From: Paenibacillus sp. 32352
GTDB taxonomy: Bacteria; Bacillota; Bacilli; Paenibacillales; NBRC-103111
Direction: 5' to 3'
Assembly (NCBI RefSeq): GCF_002042965.1
Contig: NZ_MZNT01000004.1
Span: forward strand, 248,001-312,000
DNA length: 64,000 bases
The position numbers and the translations under genes are program-made. Below the pieces are notes generated by a model. It did no database searches and had not been told where the DNA came from. It saw only the letters and a program-made list of their open reading frames with translations. Numbering within the stretch: position 1 is the first letter of the stretch; each line of letters starts with the position of its first letter. This document shows, piece by piece, positions 8,221-15,612 of the stretch.

Positions 8221-9162
8221 TTATCCGCGAAACGTACCGGAAAAGCCGGCCGTTATATATTTCTTATCCTGATCTGACATCCAAACCCAACACTTAAACA
8301 AACGGTGATCCGGCAGCAATTGATCATGAAGATCCTTCAAGCCGAGGACGGCCGCTTCCATACCATACTGACCGAAGGCCTGGAACAAAAAGCGAAGCCG
8401 CTCTTCCTCTGTTTTCAATTGGTACAAGGTCTCAAGCAATGCTTCATTATGCTCGTCCAGCCGAATCATATCCGACCACATCACCAGCCTGCCGCCCGGC
8501 ATCAGCAGCGTGCTTAACAGCTTGTTATAATCCGTGATGAGACTGTCGCGAAGATACGCTAACGCCTCGATCACCAGACGAACATCCGCTTCTTCATATT
8601 GATCGGCGTACCCCGCAAATTGGGTCAGCGCATGAATATAAAACAGCTGCGTATGTACTGAGGATGACACAACAAGAGCGAAGCTCTTCTTCCATTGCGG
8701 GAAGGCCTCGCGATGTCGGACTCGAAACGAACAATCTTTTATATAAGCCGCCATCTCAGCGGCGGGAGCTTGGTTCAACAGCATTTCTTCCCAAGTCTCG
8801 TAGAACTGCACCTGATCCAAGCAAGTATAGTCTACATGGGTAACAGACTTCATTTTACCAGATAATAACCCGTTGCTCGACTCTATAATATCTTCCAGAG
8901 CATTGGACTCCGTGTCAAGCACCAAAACCTGCATAAATTGATTGGCGAGCTCAGGTAAATCAACATCCCCGTGAGTCCCCGCCCCGAGTACAACCGCCTT
9001 ATCCTTCACCTGCAGCTGATCGACGGCATGAGTCACCAGCTGGCGAATATGAAACCGGTGAGTACCCCATTCCTTGCTTCCCCAATCGATGGATTCGTCT
9101 TGGAGCGGCTCCTGCTGCATTTGCAATTGAATAGGTTGAAATGACCGTTGAAACTCCCTCAT
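8221..9162 (-). CDS. Rossmann-fold methyltransferase-like protein
   Basis: 313 aa from the chosen start. The AVVLGAGTHGDVDLPELA segment followed by VLVLDTES resembles motif I and post-I (SAM binding, acidic end of beta 2) of class I methyltransferases. GGRLVMWSDMI may be the beta 5 region. No specific family is recognised. A longer frame begins at 9264, but ATG 9162 is preferred: AAGAAGG lies 6 bases upstream, and an extended -10 promoter (TGCTATAAT, 9205-9197) falls inside the longer frame. First gene of the unit ending at 6871. Confidence 0.6.
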   Translation of the reverse strand: MREFQRSFQPIQLQMQQEPLQDESIDWGSKEWGTHRFHIRQLVTHAVDQLQVKDKAVVLGAGTHGDVDLPELANQFMQVLVLDTESNALEDIIESSNGLLSGKMKSVTHVDYTCLDQVQFYETWEEMLLNQAPAAEMAAYIKDCSFRVRHREAFPQWKKSFALVVSSSVHTQLFYIHALTQFAGYADQYEEADVRLVIEALAYLRDSLITDYNKLLSTLLMPGGRLVMWSDMIRLDEHNEALLETLYQLKTEEERLRFLFQAFGQYGMEAAVLGLKDLHDQLLPDHRLFKCWVWMSDQDKKYITAGFSGTFRG

Positions 9163-9196
9163 CCTGTACCTTCTTTCACTAGGTTGATATCCTAGT

Positions 9197-9205
9197 ATTA
9201 TAGCA
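9197..9205 (-). promoter_or_regulatory. Extended -10 promoter
   Basis: TGCTATAAT on the minus strand, with a start site expected near 9190, about 28 nt before the ATG at 9162. No good -35 is seen, as is common for TGN-extended promoters. Confidence 0.55.
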
Positions 9206-9282
9206 TAAGGTATCGGATTGCGTGCTGCAATCTTCATCACAAACCCGTAAAGTAAACTTTTCATATTTTTTTATGCAAACCG

Positions 9283-9311
9283 TTGACATGGACCCAATAT
9301 CTTGGTATATT
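9283..9311 (+). promoter_or_regulatory. SigA promoter of tRNA-Val
   Basis: Consensus -35 TTGACA (9283-9288), 17-bp spacer and -10 TATATT (9306-9311), 35 bp ahead of the tRNA. Confidence 0.85.
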
Positions 9312-9346
9312 AGTACTTGTCGCTGATGAGGTGACGAACTTAATAA

Positions 9347-9418
9347 GACTTGTTAGCTCAGCGGGAGAGCACTATCTTGACAGGGTAGGGGTCGCTGGTT
9401 CGAACCCAGCACAGGTCA
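9347..9418 (+). tRNA. tRNA-Val (GAC)
   Basis: Full cloverleaf. The acceptor arms GACTTGT / ACAGGTC pair with one G-T wobble. The D stem is GCTC/GAGC, the anticodon stem CTATC/GGTAG has loop TTGACAG (anticodon GAC), and the T stem is GCTGG/CCAGC with TTCGAAC. The 3' CCA is not encoded (ATA follows the discriminator), unlike the other three tRNAs in this window. Confidence 0.93.
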
Positions 9419-9433
9419 TAACGATGTATAGCG

Positions 9434-9458
9434 AAGCCCCTTATTAATTAAGGGGTTT
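9434..9458 (+). terminator. Terminator after tRNA-Val
   Basis: CCCCTTA / TAAGGGG stem (9437-9443, 9449-9455) followed by T-rich sequence. It overlaps the 3' end of the convergent hypothetical gene and may serve both strands. Confidence 0.75.
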
Positions 9459-9938
9459 CTTGCTGTCTTTTTTATTTTGTTCCTCATTTTGGTTTATGAC
9501 GAACCCATTATCTCCATCCGCTGTTTCATTCTGATACTCGTGAGTCATAATGATTGTCCACTCTAAAGTATTATCAAATACGTAAAAATCACGCGGAAAA
9601 GCTTTTACATTATCAATTAAAAATTGACTCGAACAAGTGAACAACTCCTTCCGCCCCAAATCCATAAGATCCGGTAGTATGTGGTGATCCCAGAACAGGA
9701 ACACATTTTTTGCGGCCGTACGATCCATTTCAATTCCAAACTCTTCGACGGAGAAAGTATAAATCTGGCCTTGCTGTTTAAAACAGCACCAAAGGTAATA
9801 TCCATCACCGACATTTACATAATTTTCGTAATACTCACCATTTGTTGAGAAAAACTTTTCAATATATTGATTTTTTATGATGTCTTTTTGACCTTTTTGA
9901 ACTCTATCAAGATTAAATAATAATTCTTTATCCAACAA
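9444..9938 (-). CDS. Hypothetical protein, AT-rich gene
   Basis: 164 aa from the chosen TTG start at 9938, which has AAGGGGAG 6 bases upstream. The frame stays open to 10016, but the longer form would overlap the divergent small membrane protein. No signal peptide or membrane helix. Visible features are a central GDGYYLWCCFKQQGQIYTFSVEEFGIEMD, a late FPRDFYVFDNTLEWTIIMTHEY and a charged Asn/Lys-rich tail. I do not recognise the family. Its base composition is clearly lower in GC than flanking genes, which suggests transfer. Confidence 0.55.
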   Translation of the reverse strand: MLDKELLFNLDRVQKGQKDIIKNQYIEKFFSTNGEYYENYVNVGDGYYLWCCFKQQGQIYTFSVEEFGIEMDRTAAKNVFLFWDHHILPDLMDLGRKELFTCSSQFLIDNVKAFPRDFYVFDNTLEWTIIMTHEYQNETADGDNGFVINQNEEQNKKDSKKPLN

Positions 9939-9973
9939 TGCTAGCTCCCCTTTAAAAGAAAGGTGTTGATTAA

Positions 9974-10144
9974 ATGAAAAGTGACAATATAACCAGTTTT
10001 TTAACCATAATAACAAGTGTCATTCTTTTGATTACCGTTAGTCCAAATGACACAAGCGTTACCCAGACAACAATCTACATCATTTCCCCAATAGTTATTT
10101 TACTATGTTTAATTTCTATAATACGTTCATCAAAATATAAATGA
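9974..10144 (+). CDS. Small two-helix membrane protein (56 aa)
   Basis: ATG 9974 to TGA 10144, with AAAGGTG 8 bases upstream. The product has two hydrophobic segments, FLTIITSVILLITVSP and TIYIISPIVILLCLISII, separated by a short polar loop, and a basic tail (RSSKYK). Divergent from the hypothetical gene at 9938. Function unknown; it was found by reading the gap between genes. Confidence 0.5.
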   Translation: MKSDNITSFLTIITSVILLITVSPNDTSVTQTTIYIISPIVILLCLISIIRSSKYK

Positions 10145-10234
10145 TAATAGCTATCGAAAACACTCGTGGAAATTATAATGAAAATAAGGGTTTGATTTAA
10201 GTTTCCACGAGTCTGTCGTTACAGATTTCAATCC

Positions 10235-11002
10235 TCATCTACTTTTTTCCGATTTAGATAATATCCAAAGGTAAATGGCAATTCCACCAAAGGTTATAAT
10301 CGTACTTATGATGAGTTGAGTTTCATTTTGAAGTGGCGTTAGATTAAGTAAATAATCTGGCAATGTTAACAATGCCATGATAATGATTAGAATCCATGAT
10401 TTTGCCCAAATGGATACGCCTACTATCAACAGTGCTGTGATTACGCCGATAATCAAGCTCCCCGTATGGCCAAAATGAATGACGGGAGTGTCGATGGCTC
10501 TATTTAGGTAGATTAAACCAATAAACAGAACGATTGGCAGTATCCCTATACCGAATAAGATCATTCCCTGCTTTTTGATAGATAGATGAACTGAAGCAAT
10601 ATATTTAAATCCAGTGAAAACAGAAGCAATAAATATAATGCCAATTACAATATGCCCGAAAATTTCCAAGACGGAATAAGAAAGGTTGCCTTCTAATAAA
10701 TCAGGGAAAACCGTAAATGAAAACGACCCGAAAACGATGATGCAAATGTATTTGAACCATGTTCGATAGTCAAGGGTCATTTCATTAGAAACCATCTTCA
10801 TATACTCTTTCGGTGATTTACCAATAATTTTTTCGATGGGTTTACCATTTTTTTCGGCTTCTGATAAATGGATTTCTAACTCTGTTACAATATCTTCGAT
10901 TTCATCGGAATTTTTTCCACTCGAAAATAAGTATAGCCGTAAGTTTTCTAAGAAATCTCGGCTCTTTTTAGAAAGCTGTAATTCATTCTTCAACCATCTC
11001 AT
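10235..11002 (-). CDS. HAAS-domain multi-pass membrane protein
   Basis: 255 aa. Residues 1-75 show a HAAS/DUF1700-like helical domain (FLENLRLYLFSSGKNSDEIEDIVTELEIHLSEAEKNGKPIEKIIGKSPKEYMKMV). Six or so hydrophobic helices follow. Such proteins are usually encoded with a PadR regulator and are thought to act as its membrane partner or target. Start chosen at ATG 11002, where AAAGGAG sits 5 bases upstream inside the padR gene. The two genes overlap by 20 bases, so translation is probably coupled. Confidence 0.8.
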   Translation of the reverse strand: MRWLKNELQLSKKSRDFLENLRLYLFSSGKNSDEIEDIVTELEIHLSEAEKNGKPIEKIIGKSPKEYMKMVSNEMTLDYRTWFKYICIIVFGSFSFTVFPDLLEGNLSYSVLEIFGHIVIGIIFIASVFTGFKYIASVHLSIKKQGMILFGIGILPIVLFIGLIYLNRAIDTPVIHFGHTGSLIIGVITALLIVGVSIWAKSWILIIIMALLTLPDYLLNLTPLQNETQLIISTIITFGGIAIYLWILSKSEKSR

Positions 11003-11348
11003 CTCCTTTTGCAAACTTTGTATCTGACCCATAATCTAACACTCTGTTAACATTGTTCTGCAGCGCGGTCCAACGTTCCACGAAATTTTTCAATTCCTGC
11101 TCACCTTTAGTTGTTAGTGAGTAATATTTTCTTTTTGGTCCAGCTGTTGAGTTTTTTAGTGTTGATGTAACTAATTCTTCCCTTTGCATCCGCATCAACA
11201 ATGGATAAATGGTCCCTTCACTAAAGGACTCAAACCCACAATGACCCAATTCCTCTGCCAATTCATATCCGTACACCTCTTTTTTTCCAATAATCGCCAG
11301 TATACAGCCATCAATAATCCCTTTTAGCATTTGTGTTGTTGATGACAA
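10983..11348 (-). CDS. PadR family transcriptional regulator
   Basis: 121 aa from a TTG start at 11348 preceded by a G-rich ribosome binding site. The winged helix is typical: MLKGIIDGCILAIIGKKEVYGYELAEELG, then FSEGTIYPLLMRMQREELV and the GPKRKYYSLTTKGEQEL wing, then a short dimer helix. PadR-PF03551 proteins repress their own operon. Three related 13-bp palindromes lie at its promoter. A longer open frame to 11459 runs through the promoter and is unlikely to be translated. Confidence 0.9.
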   Translation of the reverse strand: MSSTTQMLKGIIDGCILAIIGKKEVYGYELAEELGHCGFESFSEGTIYPLLMRMQREELVTSTLKNSTAGPKRKYYSLTTKGEQELKNFVERWTALQNNVNRVLDYGSDTKFAKGDEMVEE

Positions 11349-11371
11349 ATATCTCCCCCCCTCTCCGGTAG

Positions 11372-11460
11372 CTTGCAATACAAGATATATAACTGTAAAA
11401 TATCTTGCATTACATGATAATGATGTAGTTAGTATAACTTTATTAGTCTTGTAATGCAAG
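11372..11460 (-). promoter_or_regulatory. padR promoter with three 13-bp operator copies
   Basis: Copies read on the plus strand: CTTGCAATACAAG (11372-11384), CTTGCATTACATG (11404-11416) and CTTGTAATGCAAG (11448-11460, inverted relative to the others). On the minus strand the -35 TTGCAT (11459-11454) and -10 TATACT (11436-11431) are spaced 17 bp. One operator covers the -35 and the other two lie downstream of the start site. CAAGATAT-N11-ATATCTTG (11381-11407) links two copies. This arrangement fits autorepression. Confidence 0.6.
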
Positions 11461-11628
11461 GTAAACCACGAAGAGTTCCTAAAAAAATATTGGGAATCAT
11501 TTAATTAAAAGAAAAAGAGTGCCCACCCTCCAGGAAAGGATAGGACACTTCAAAAGCATTTAACCCCATCTGAATGTAGAAATGGCTATAACACAAACCA
11601 TTTAGAACGACTAGTAACCCCGCTCTGC

Positions 11629-12153
11629 TCATACTTCAATCCAAAATCGCTTGATTATATTGCCGTCTTCCTCTGTATAGCTCGAATCCTCGATCCCGCC
11701 GTTATATAGAATCGTTTTCTCCGACCCTATATTCCAAGCATCGCAGACAACCAGCACCTTCTGAATCCCTAAATCCTTTGCTTTATTCAGCGCTAACGAC
11801 AACAGCTTTGTTGCATACCCCTTACGCCGTTCGGATGGACGAATGCCATAACCGATATGGCCTCCGGATTGAAGAAGCTTATCCGTCAAGCGATGCCTGA
11901 TGTTCACTGCTCCTACGATTTTTTGGGATTCGGTAACCAGCCAATAGGTAGAATCCGGAACCCAGTGTTCGGGCAAGTTATCGCCTTTCTCATTATCTTG
12001 AAGAGATCGCAGCATCCCCTGAAAATCGGAAGGATCCTTACTTATAACCCACGGAACCATCTGTTCCCCACTCCGCTTCCATTCGAGATAAAACTCCATG
12101 TATTCGTTTTGCCAATCTGCCGTCGGTTTCACTAATTCAACACGCTCTGCCAC
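11629..12153 (-). CDS. GNAT family N-acetyltransferase
   Basis: 174 aa. The acetyl-CoA loop reads IGYGIRPSERRKGYATKLL (R/Q-x-x-G-x-A type) around residue 110, followed by LGIQKVLVVCDAWNIGS. The C-terminal YTEEDGNIIKRFWIEV matches the COG3981 type of uncharacterised acetyltransferase. GTG at 12153 is chosen because AAGGAG lies 9 bases upstream. The frame extends to 12213, but that would overlap the methyltransferase gene. Third gene of the deacetylase-methyltransferase-GNAT run. Confidence 0.75.
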   Translation of the reverse strand: MAERVELVKPTADWQNEYMEFYLEWKRSGEQMVPWVISKDPSDFQGMLRSLQDNEKGDNLPEHWVPDSTYWLVTESQKIVGAVNIRHRLTDKLLQSGGHIGYGIRPSERRKGYATKLLSLALNKAKDLGIQKVLVVCDAWNIGSEKTILYNGGIEDSSYTEEDGNIIKRFWIEV

Positions 12154-12196
12154 AGAATATCTCTCCTTAGTCTCAAGATCTCGTGTCATTCGTCCT

Positions 12197-13042
12197 TTAC
12201 TTCTCAGCAACAACGGCGAAATATACGGGAAGTTTCCCTAATATCATCATGCTGCTGTGCGTGTAAGCCTGCACATTCACAAATCCCGAATCGGCAAGGA
12301 GCCGTTTTACCTGACGAATGGTGAGCACCTTTGCGCTCGAACGTTGATTTAGGGATTGTGATATAGGGTTGCGTCGTACCCCATCATTATAGAGAAAGTG
12401 AATCATCTGTTTGCTAAAAATCCTTTTTCTAGTAAACAAGTAATGATAGATATAGCCGATTCCATGAACAAGCAAAAACAGCTTTCCATGCGGGCGAAGG
12501 ATGCGGTAAATGTCGGTCAGCACAAGATTTTCATTCAAATAATGCAAGGCTACCCGGCAGACTGCCATATCAACGCACTCATTATCGAGTGGAATGCTAT
12601 GTGCATCAGACACTTTGGTGACAAGCCGGGTATTCGTCCCCCTCATGGAGCTGTAGAACGTTTGAACCAGCTGCAGCTGTTCCGCATCGGAATCTAATCC
12701 ATAGATAATCCGCGGCTCATGATTAAGCAGCGCCCGAATGGTCGCGCCTCCTCCACAGCAAAGATCTAATATGGATTCACGATGTATCGATTCCTTCATT
12801 AACAAGGTATCAAAATATTCCGGCTCGAGGTTCTGACGGTAATGCTCATAACAAGTGTAGCCGAATCGCTTGTCCAATAGCTTCAAATCTTCCGATACAA
12901 TCCGATGAGCCAAGAGAACTTGCTTGTTTTCTTCAAGCAAACCGGATGTTCCGTTAAGCTGTAATCCTTCCTGCCAGGCATAAATAGAGGCTACACTACG
13001 CAGCAGTCCATTGTTCAGCAGAATTTGCGCTTTCATATCCAC
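12197..13042 (-). CDS. Class I SAM-dependent methyltransferase
   Basis: 281 aa. Motif I is LDLCCGGGATIRALL near residue 93, followed by GLDSDAEQ and the ubiE-like VCRVALHYL and RILRPHGKLFLLVHG motifs. A long N-terminal helical part precedes the Rossmann domain. A GTG start is chosen: the upstream gene's stop overlaps its ribosome binding site (AGGAAGTAA), so the two are coupled. Substrate unknown. The neighbouring polysaccharide deacetylase suggests a surface glycan or lipid modification, which is inference. Confidence 0.8.
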   Translation of the reverse strand: MDMKAQILLNNGLLRSVASIYAWQEGLQLNGTSGLLEENKQVLLAHRIVSEDLKLLDKRFGYTCYEHYRQNLEPEYFDTLLMKESIHRESILDLCCGGGATIRALLNHEPRIIYGLDSDAEQLQLVQTFYSSMRGTNTRLVTKVSDAHSIPLDNECVDMAVCRVALHYLNENLVLTDIYRILRPHGKLFLLVHGIGYIYHYLFTRKRIFSKQMIHFLYNDGVRRNPISQSLNQRSSAKVLTIRQVKRLLADSGFVNVQAYTHSSMMILGKLPVYFAVVAEK

Positions 13043-13048
13043 AACGGT

Positions 13049-13873
13049 TTACTTCCTCTCGAAAATGACAGGATGATATTCGCGGATCGAGGTACACGTG
13101 AAATGAGATAGCAGGCGCCTTATTTTGTTTGCCGTATTTTTTAAACCGTAATATCTCCTGAGGCTGTTAATCCAGGATGAATTGAAAATTTGCGGTTGAC
13201 CCTCATCGAGATCATACGGATGCGTGTAATAAATAAACGAACCGTTTGTTTTGATAATCGATCGGGCCCCGCTATAGAAGAGACAATAGGGGTAGATTCG
13301 AAAATAGCCTCCGCCGCCCCAAGGGATGTTAAGCCTGCCCACAGGTAAAACAGGCATCGGAACTTCCCATAGATTCCGTTTTATCCGGAAAGGAGTCAGC
13401 AAGGATGGGGCTAAATTAAATTTGGAATAAGAGGTGTTCAGTGTATTCGGAATGATACTGGAGTCGTAGACAAAGCCCTCCTCCGATAATATATCCAAAG
13501 CCGCTTCCGTTATAGAGAAGCATGGTGCTCGATACCCAAGGACCCGCTCCCCTGTGATATGTTCCAAGATGTGCTTGGACTTCCGGATATCCTCTCTGAA
13601 CTCGTCGGACGATTGATGGTATACCAGACGGTGCGAGTAGCCGTGCGATGCGATCTCATGGCCTCTTCGGGCGATTTCCTTCACCAGATCCGGCCTTTTC
13701 TCGGCTATCCAGCCCAATACAAAAAAAGTGCCGTGGGCACTCCGCTCTTCCATCAGGTCTAATATGTGATGAAGCGGCCGTTCCAACCTAATTTCGTAGC
13801 GTTCCCATTCATTTAGAGATAACTCCGGGCTGCAAAACCAATCCTCAACATCCACAGTAAACGCCATTCTCAA
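13049..13873 (-). CDS. NodB-type polysaccharide deacetylase (DUF3473-like)
   Basis: 274 aa. AFTVDVEDWF at the N-terminus supplies the catalytic and metal Asp residues. HGTFFVLGWIAEKRPDLVKEIARRGHEIASHGYSH carries the HxxxH metal site, and GYRAPCFSIT and IYYTHPYDLD are further family motifs. This pattern fits the deacetylase family often linked to exopolysaccharide loci. No signal peptide is seen, so cytoplasmic or membrane-edge action is likely. Start set at TTG 13873, which has AGAGAGGTG 7 bases upstream and places the motif at the usual position; GTG 13924 is the alternative. Confidence 0.82.
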   Translation of the reverse strand: MRMAFTVDVEDWFCSPELSLNEWERYEIRLERPLHHILDLMEERSAHGTFFVLGWIAEKRPDLVKEIARRGHEIASHGYSHRLVYHQSSDEFREDIRKSKHILEHITGERVLGYRAPCFSITEAALDILSEEGFVYDSSIIPNTLNTSYSKFNLAPSLLTPFRIKRNLWEVPMPVLPVGRLNIPWGGGGYFRIYPYCLFYSGARSIIKTNGSFIYYTHPYDLDEGQPQIFNSSWINSLRRYYGLKNTANKIRRLLSHFTCTSIREYHPVIFERK

Positions 13874-14032
13874 TCTACTACACCTCTCTGACCATGCAGG
13901 AATTGGAATGCTCTCATCTACCACTCGGAAAGGTCCCTTATCCGCTTATACACCATTTCTCTATATTCTTACAATATTATCATTATTTTTCCATTTCAAA
14001 AAGTATCTATTAGCAAATACGATATAAAAAAA

Positions 14033-14060
14033 GAATGCTAGTGAACCCTTCACTGCATTC
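14033..14060 (-). terminator. Terminator of the small-gene unit
   Basis: GAATGC-T-AGTGAA / TTCACT-GCATTC (one bulge, CCC loop) followed on the minus strand by TTTTTTT. It ends a leftward transcript coming from the small genes at 14115-14698. The space from here to 13874 holds only the AT-rich upstream region of the deacetylase. Confidence 0.8.
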
Positions 14061-14114
14061 ATTCGAACACATACTTTCCCATGAATCATCTATATAGAGC
14101 ATATAAACAGCGGT

Positions 14115-14291
14115 CTATGACCATCCCTGTGGCTTCGTCTTTGGCTTCCTCCTGTAACGAATATACCTCTTTATGATGCTCTGTTCTTGTTTATGATTTA
14201 TTATTTTTTTGATTTCGCGCATCAATCTGTTAAGTCTTAAGGTTTCCTGATCTTCCGTTTTACATATTGGCCTATGCTGATCTTGCTGCAT
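14115..14291 (-). CDS. Small basic helical protein (58 aa)
   Basis: ATG 14291 to TAG at 14115. The product is strongly basic and helix-prone (LRLNRLMREIKKIINHKQEQSIIKRYIRYRRKPKTKP). It starts 9 bases after the stop of the 29-aa membrane peptide and is followed by a terminator. The ribosome binding site AAAGGTGG is 14 bases away, longer than ideal. I do not recognise a family. Coding status is plausible from context but unproven. Confidence 0.35.
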   Translation of the reverse strand: MQQDQHRPICKTEDQETLRLNRLMREIKKIINHKQEQSIIKRYIRYRRKPKTKPQGWS

Positions 14292-14300
14292 CTTGTTCGT

Positions 14301-14390
14301 CTAATCCACCTTTTGCAGAAGTGTTTTAAGGGATAAGTATAGAAGTGCACCTAATAAAATCAAGCCTATAACATTCCAAATTAGTAACAT
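14301..14390 (-). CDS. Single-helix membrane peptide (29 aa)
   Basis: ATG 14390 to TAG 14301, with AGGAG 8 bases upstream and its own consensus promoter. The product has one clear membrane helix (LLIWNVIGLILLGALLYLSL) and a short polar tail (KTLLQKVD). Its size and shape resemble type I toxin peptides or small regulatory membrane proteins, but no family is recognised. Confidence 0.5.
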   Translation of the reverse strand: MLLIWNVIGLILLGALLYLSLKTLLQKVD

Positions 14391-14420
14391 AGGAAGTCTC
14401 TCCTCTCTCTATCTGCTACT

Positions 14421-14450
14421 ATTATACTGGAGTTTGGAAGTTTTTGTCGA
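14421..14450 (-). promoter_or_regulatory. SigA promoter for the 29-aa peptide
   Basis: -35 TCGACA (14450-14445), 18-bp spacer and -10 TATAAT (14426-14421), placed just after the XRE gene stop. Confidence 0.65.
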
Positions 14451-14473
14451 ATTTCGTAGTTATAATGACCTAC

Positions 14474-14698
14474 TTATAGTTCGTCTTGGTAACCCGCAAG
14501 AACCAGAAGATCAGTGACCGGTTCATAACGCAAAGCCTTAGCTACTGCGATTACCGTCTCCCGAGTCGGCTGAAATCTCCCGTTCTCAATTGAATTGATA
14601 ATAGAGTAGCTTACACCCGCTTTCTCCCCCAGCTTACGTAATGAGATGTCTTGCTGCATCCTCAGCTGCTTCAATTTGATGCTGAACTCTGTCGTCAT
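14474..14698 (-). CDS. XRE-type helix-turn-helix regulator
   Basis: 74 aa, essentially one HTH domain: FSIKLKQLRMQQDISLRKLGEKAGVSYSIINSIENGRFQPTRETVIAVAKAL, then LLVLAGYQDEL at the end. It is similar to single-domain repressors of phage or toxin-antitoxin origin. ATG 14698 is preferred over 14734 because AGAAGG lies 8 bases upstream. It sits between the LexA-boxed 98-aa gene and the 29-aa membrane peptide, so it may control one or both. Confidence 0.85.
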   Translation of the reverse strand: MTTEFSIKLKQLRMQQDISLRKLGEKAGVSYSIINSIENGRFQPTRETVIAVAKALRYEPVTDLLVLAGYQDEL

Positions 14699-14809
14699 TC
14701 TGCAAACCTTCTCCCTGATTACATCGTTTCCCATAACTATAACGTATTTAAACGGACAAAGAAAAGGGACTTATATGATGAGGCAGCATCCTGCCGTTAA
14801 ACCTAGCCA

Positions 14810-15106
14810 TCAAGCAGACTGCAGAATTTTGTTCTCCAGATTCGTACGTATCATGGATATTCTTTGCCTTACATAAAAATCATAAGCGGCTCCCTTCAAC
14901 TCTTTGAGAGGGACATGCTGATCCGTATCATTATCAATGATGGTTAAGGAACCGTCATCGAAAAATTTAAAAGTGAGATCTGCCCATTGCGTGCCGGCTG
15001 CGTCAAGGATTTTGTCGATCTGACTATCGCTTAAATAGCTGCTGTTGTTAACCATCAACGTTCTGTAATAGTCTCGTTCAATAAATCTAACTTTTTTCGA
15101 ATTCAT
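14810..15106 (-). CDS. Small hypothetical protein under LexA-like operators (98 aa)
   Basis: 98 aa from ATG 15106, preceded by GAGGGGTG. Mixed alpha/beta and acidic in the middle (FKFFDDGSLTIIDNDTDQHVPL), with a C-terminal helix. No family is recognised. A longer frame opens at 15283, but it would run through the promoter and operators. The promoter carries two 13-of-14 matches to the Bacillus LexA box, so DNA-damage induction is predicted. Confidence 0.65.
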   Translation of the reverse strand: MNSKKVRFIERDYYRTLMVNNSSYLSDSQIDKILDAAGTQWADLTFKFFDDGSLTIIDNDTDQHVPLKELKGAAYDFYVRQRISMIRTNLENKILQSA

Positions 15107-15129
15107 AGCATACACCCCTCTCATTAATA

Positions 15130-15177
15130 GGAACGCTTGTTCTATCTCTATTATACCAAACATTTGTTCGCAGTCAA
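15130..15177 (-). promoter_or_regulatory. Promoter with two LexA-like boxes
   Basis: Minus strand: -35 TTGACT (15177-15172), 16-bp spacer, -10 TATAAT (15155-15150). CGAACAAATGTTTG (15170-15157) fills the spacer, and AGAACAAGCGTTCC (15143-15130) covers the start site. Each matches the Bacillus LexA/DinR consensus CGAACRNRYGTTYC at 13 of 14 positions. Confidence 0.7.
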
Positions 15178-15281
15178 TATATGTAAGAAAAAAAATAGAC
15201 TTCGATCCTATCAAAGCAGGTCCGGATTCTACCAAATAAGCTGCAAGTGCTGCTATACTTCCCCCCATTTCGCCAAATGCC

Positions 15282-15307
15282 AAAAAAAGGTCCGCAGTTT
15301 ACGGACC
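15282..15307 (-). terminator. Rho-independent terminator
   Basis: GGTCCG / CGGACC stem (15289-15294, 15302-15307) followed on the minus strand by seven T. It ends the Cys-rich gene transcript. Confidence 0.85.
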
Positions 15308-15323
15308 CCCTCACCTGTATCGT

Positions 15324-15530
15324 TCAGACATATGCCTTACCTTTCGTTAAAATACAGGGGACTCCTTTTCCAATTGCGCCTGGCTGAGACATTTTTTCCA
15401 GGTAACGGAGTCCGCGTTCGCATTTTCTGCATCGGCTGCACACATCTGAGGTAACGATTTTCATATTGAACTTGTTTTTATCAATGCTTGAAACGGGAGT
15501 GTTTTTCTTTTTGACTTTTTTGCCACTCAT
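15324..15530 (-). CDS. Small Cys- and Lys-rich hypothetical protein
   Basis: 68 aa from ATG 15530, which has GAGGTGA upstream. The N-terminus is Lys-rich (MSGKKVKKKNTP). VCSRCRKCERGLRYLEKM contains three closely spaced Cys, with a fourth near the end (VPCILTKG), consistent with a small metal-binding knuckle. No family is recognised. It follows the WYL-like gene by 82 bp and probably shares its LexA-boxed promoter. Confidence 0.6.
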   Translation of the reverse strand: MSGKKVKKKNTPVSSIDKNKFNMKIVTSDVCSRCRKCERGLRYLEKMSQPGAIGKGVPCILTKGKAYV

Positions 15531-15612
15531 AGCGATCACCTCAACACTAGGGTTGATGTATACTATGTAGGCGGAAGCCGGATTGTACCCGCATAAAGCA
15601 CGGCAGCGCTTA

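Noticed and set aside
9400..11500. A defined integrated element with att sites at tRNA-Val
   Set aside because: No integrase gene and no second copy of the tRNA 3' end were found, so only a composition shift is reported.
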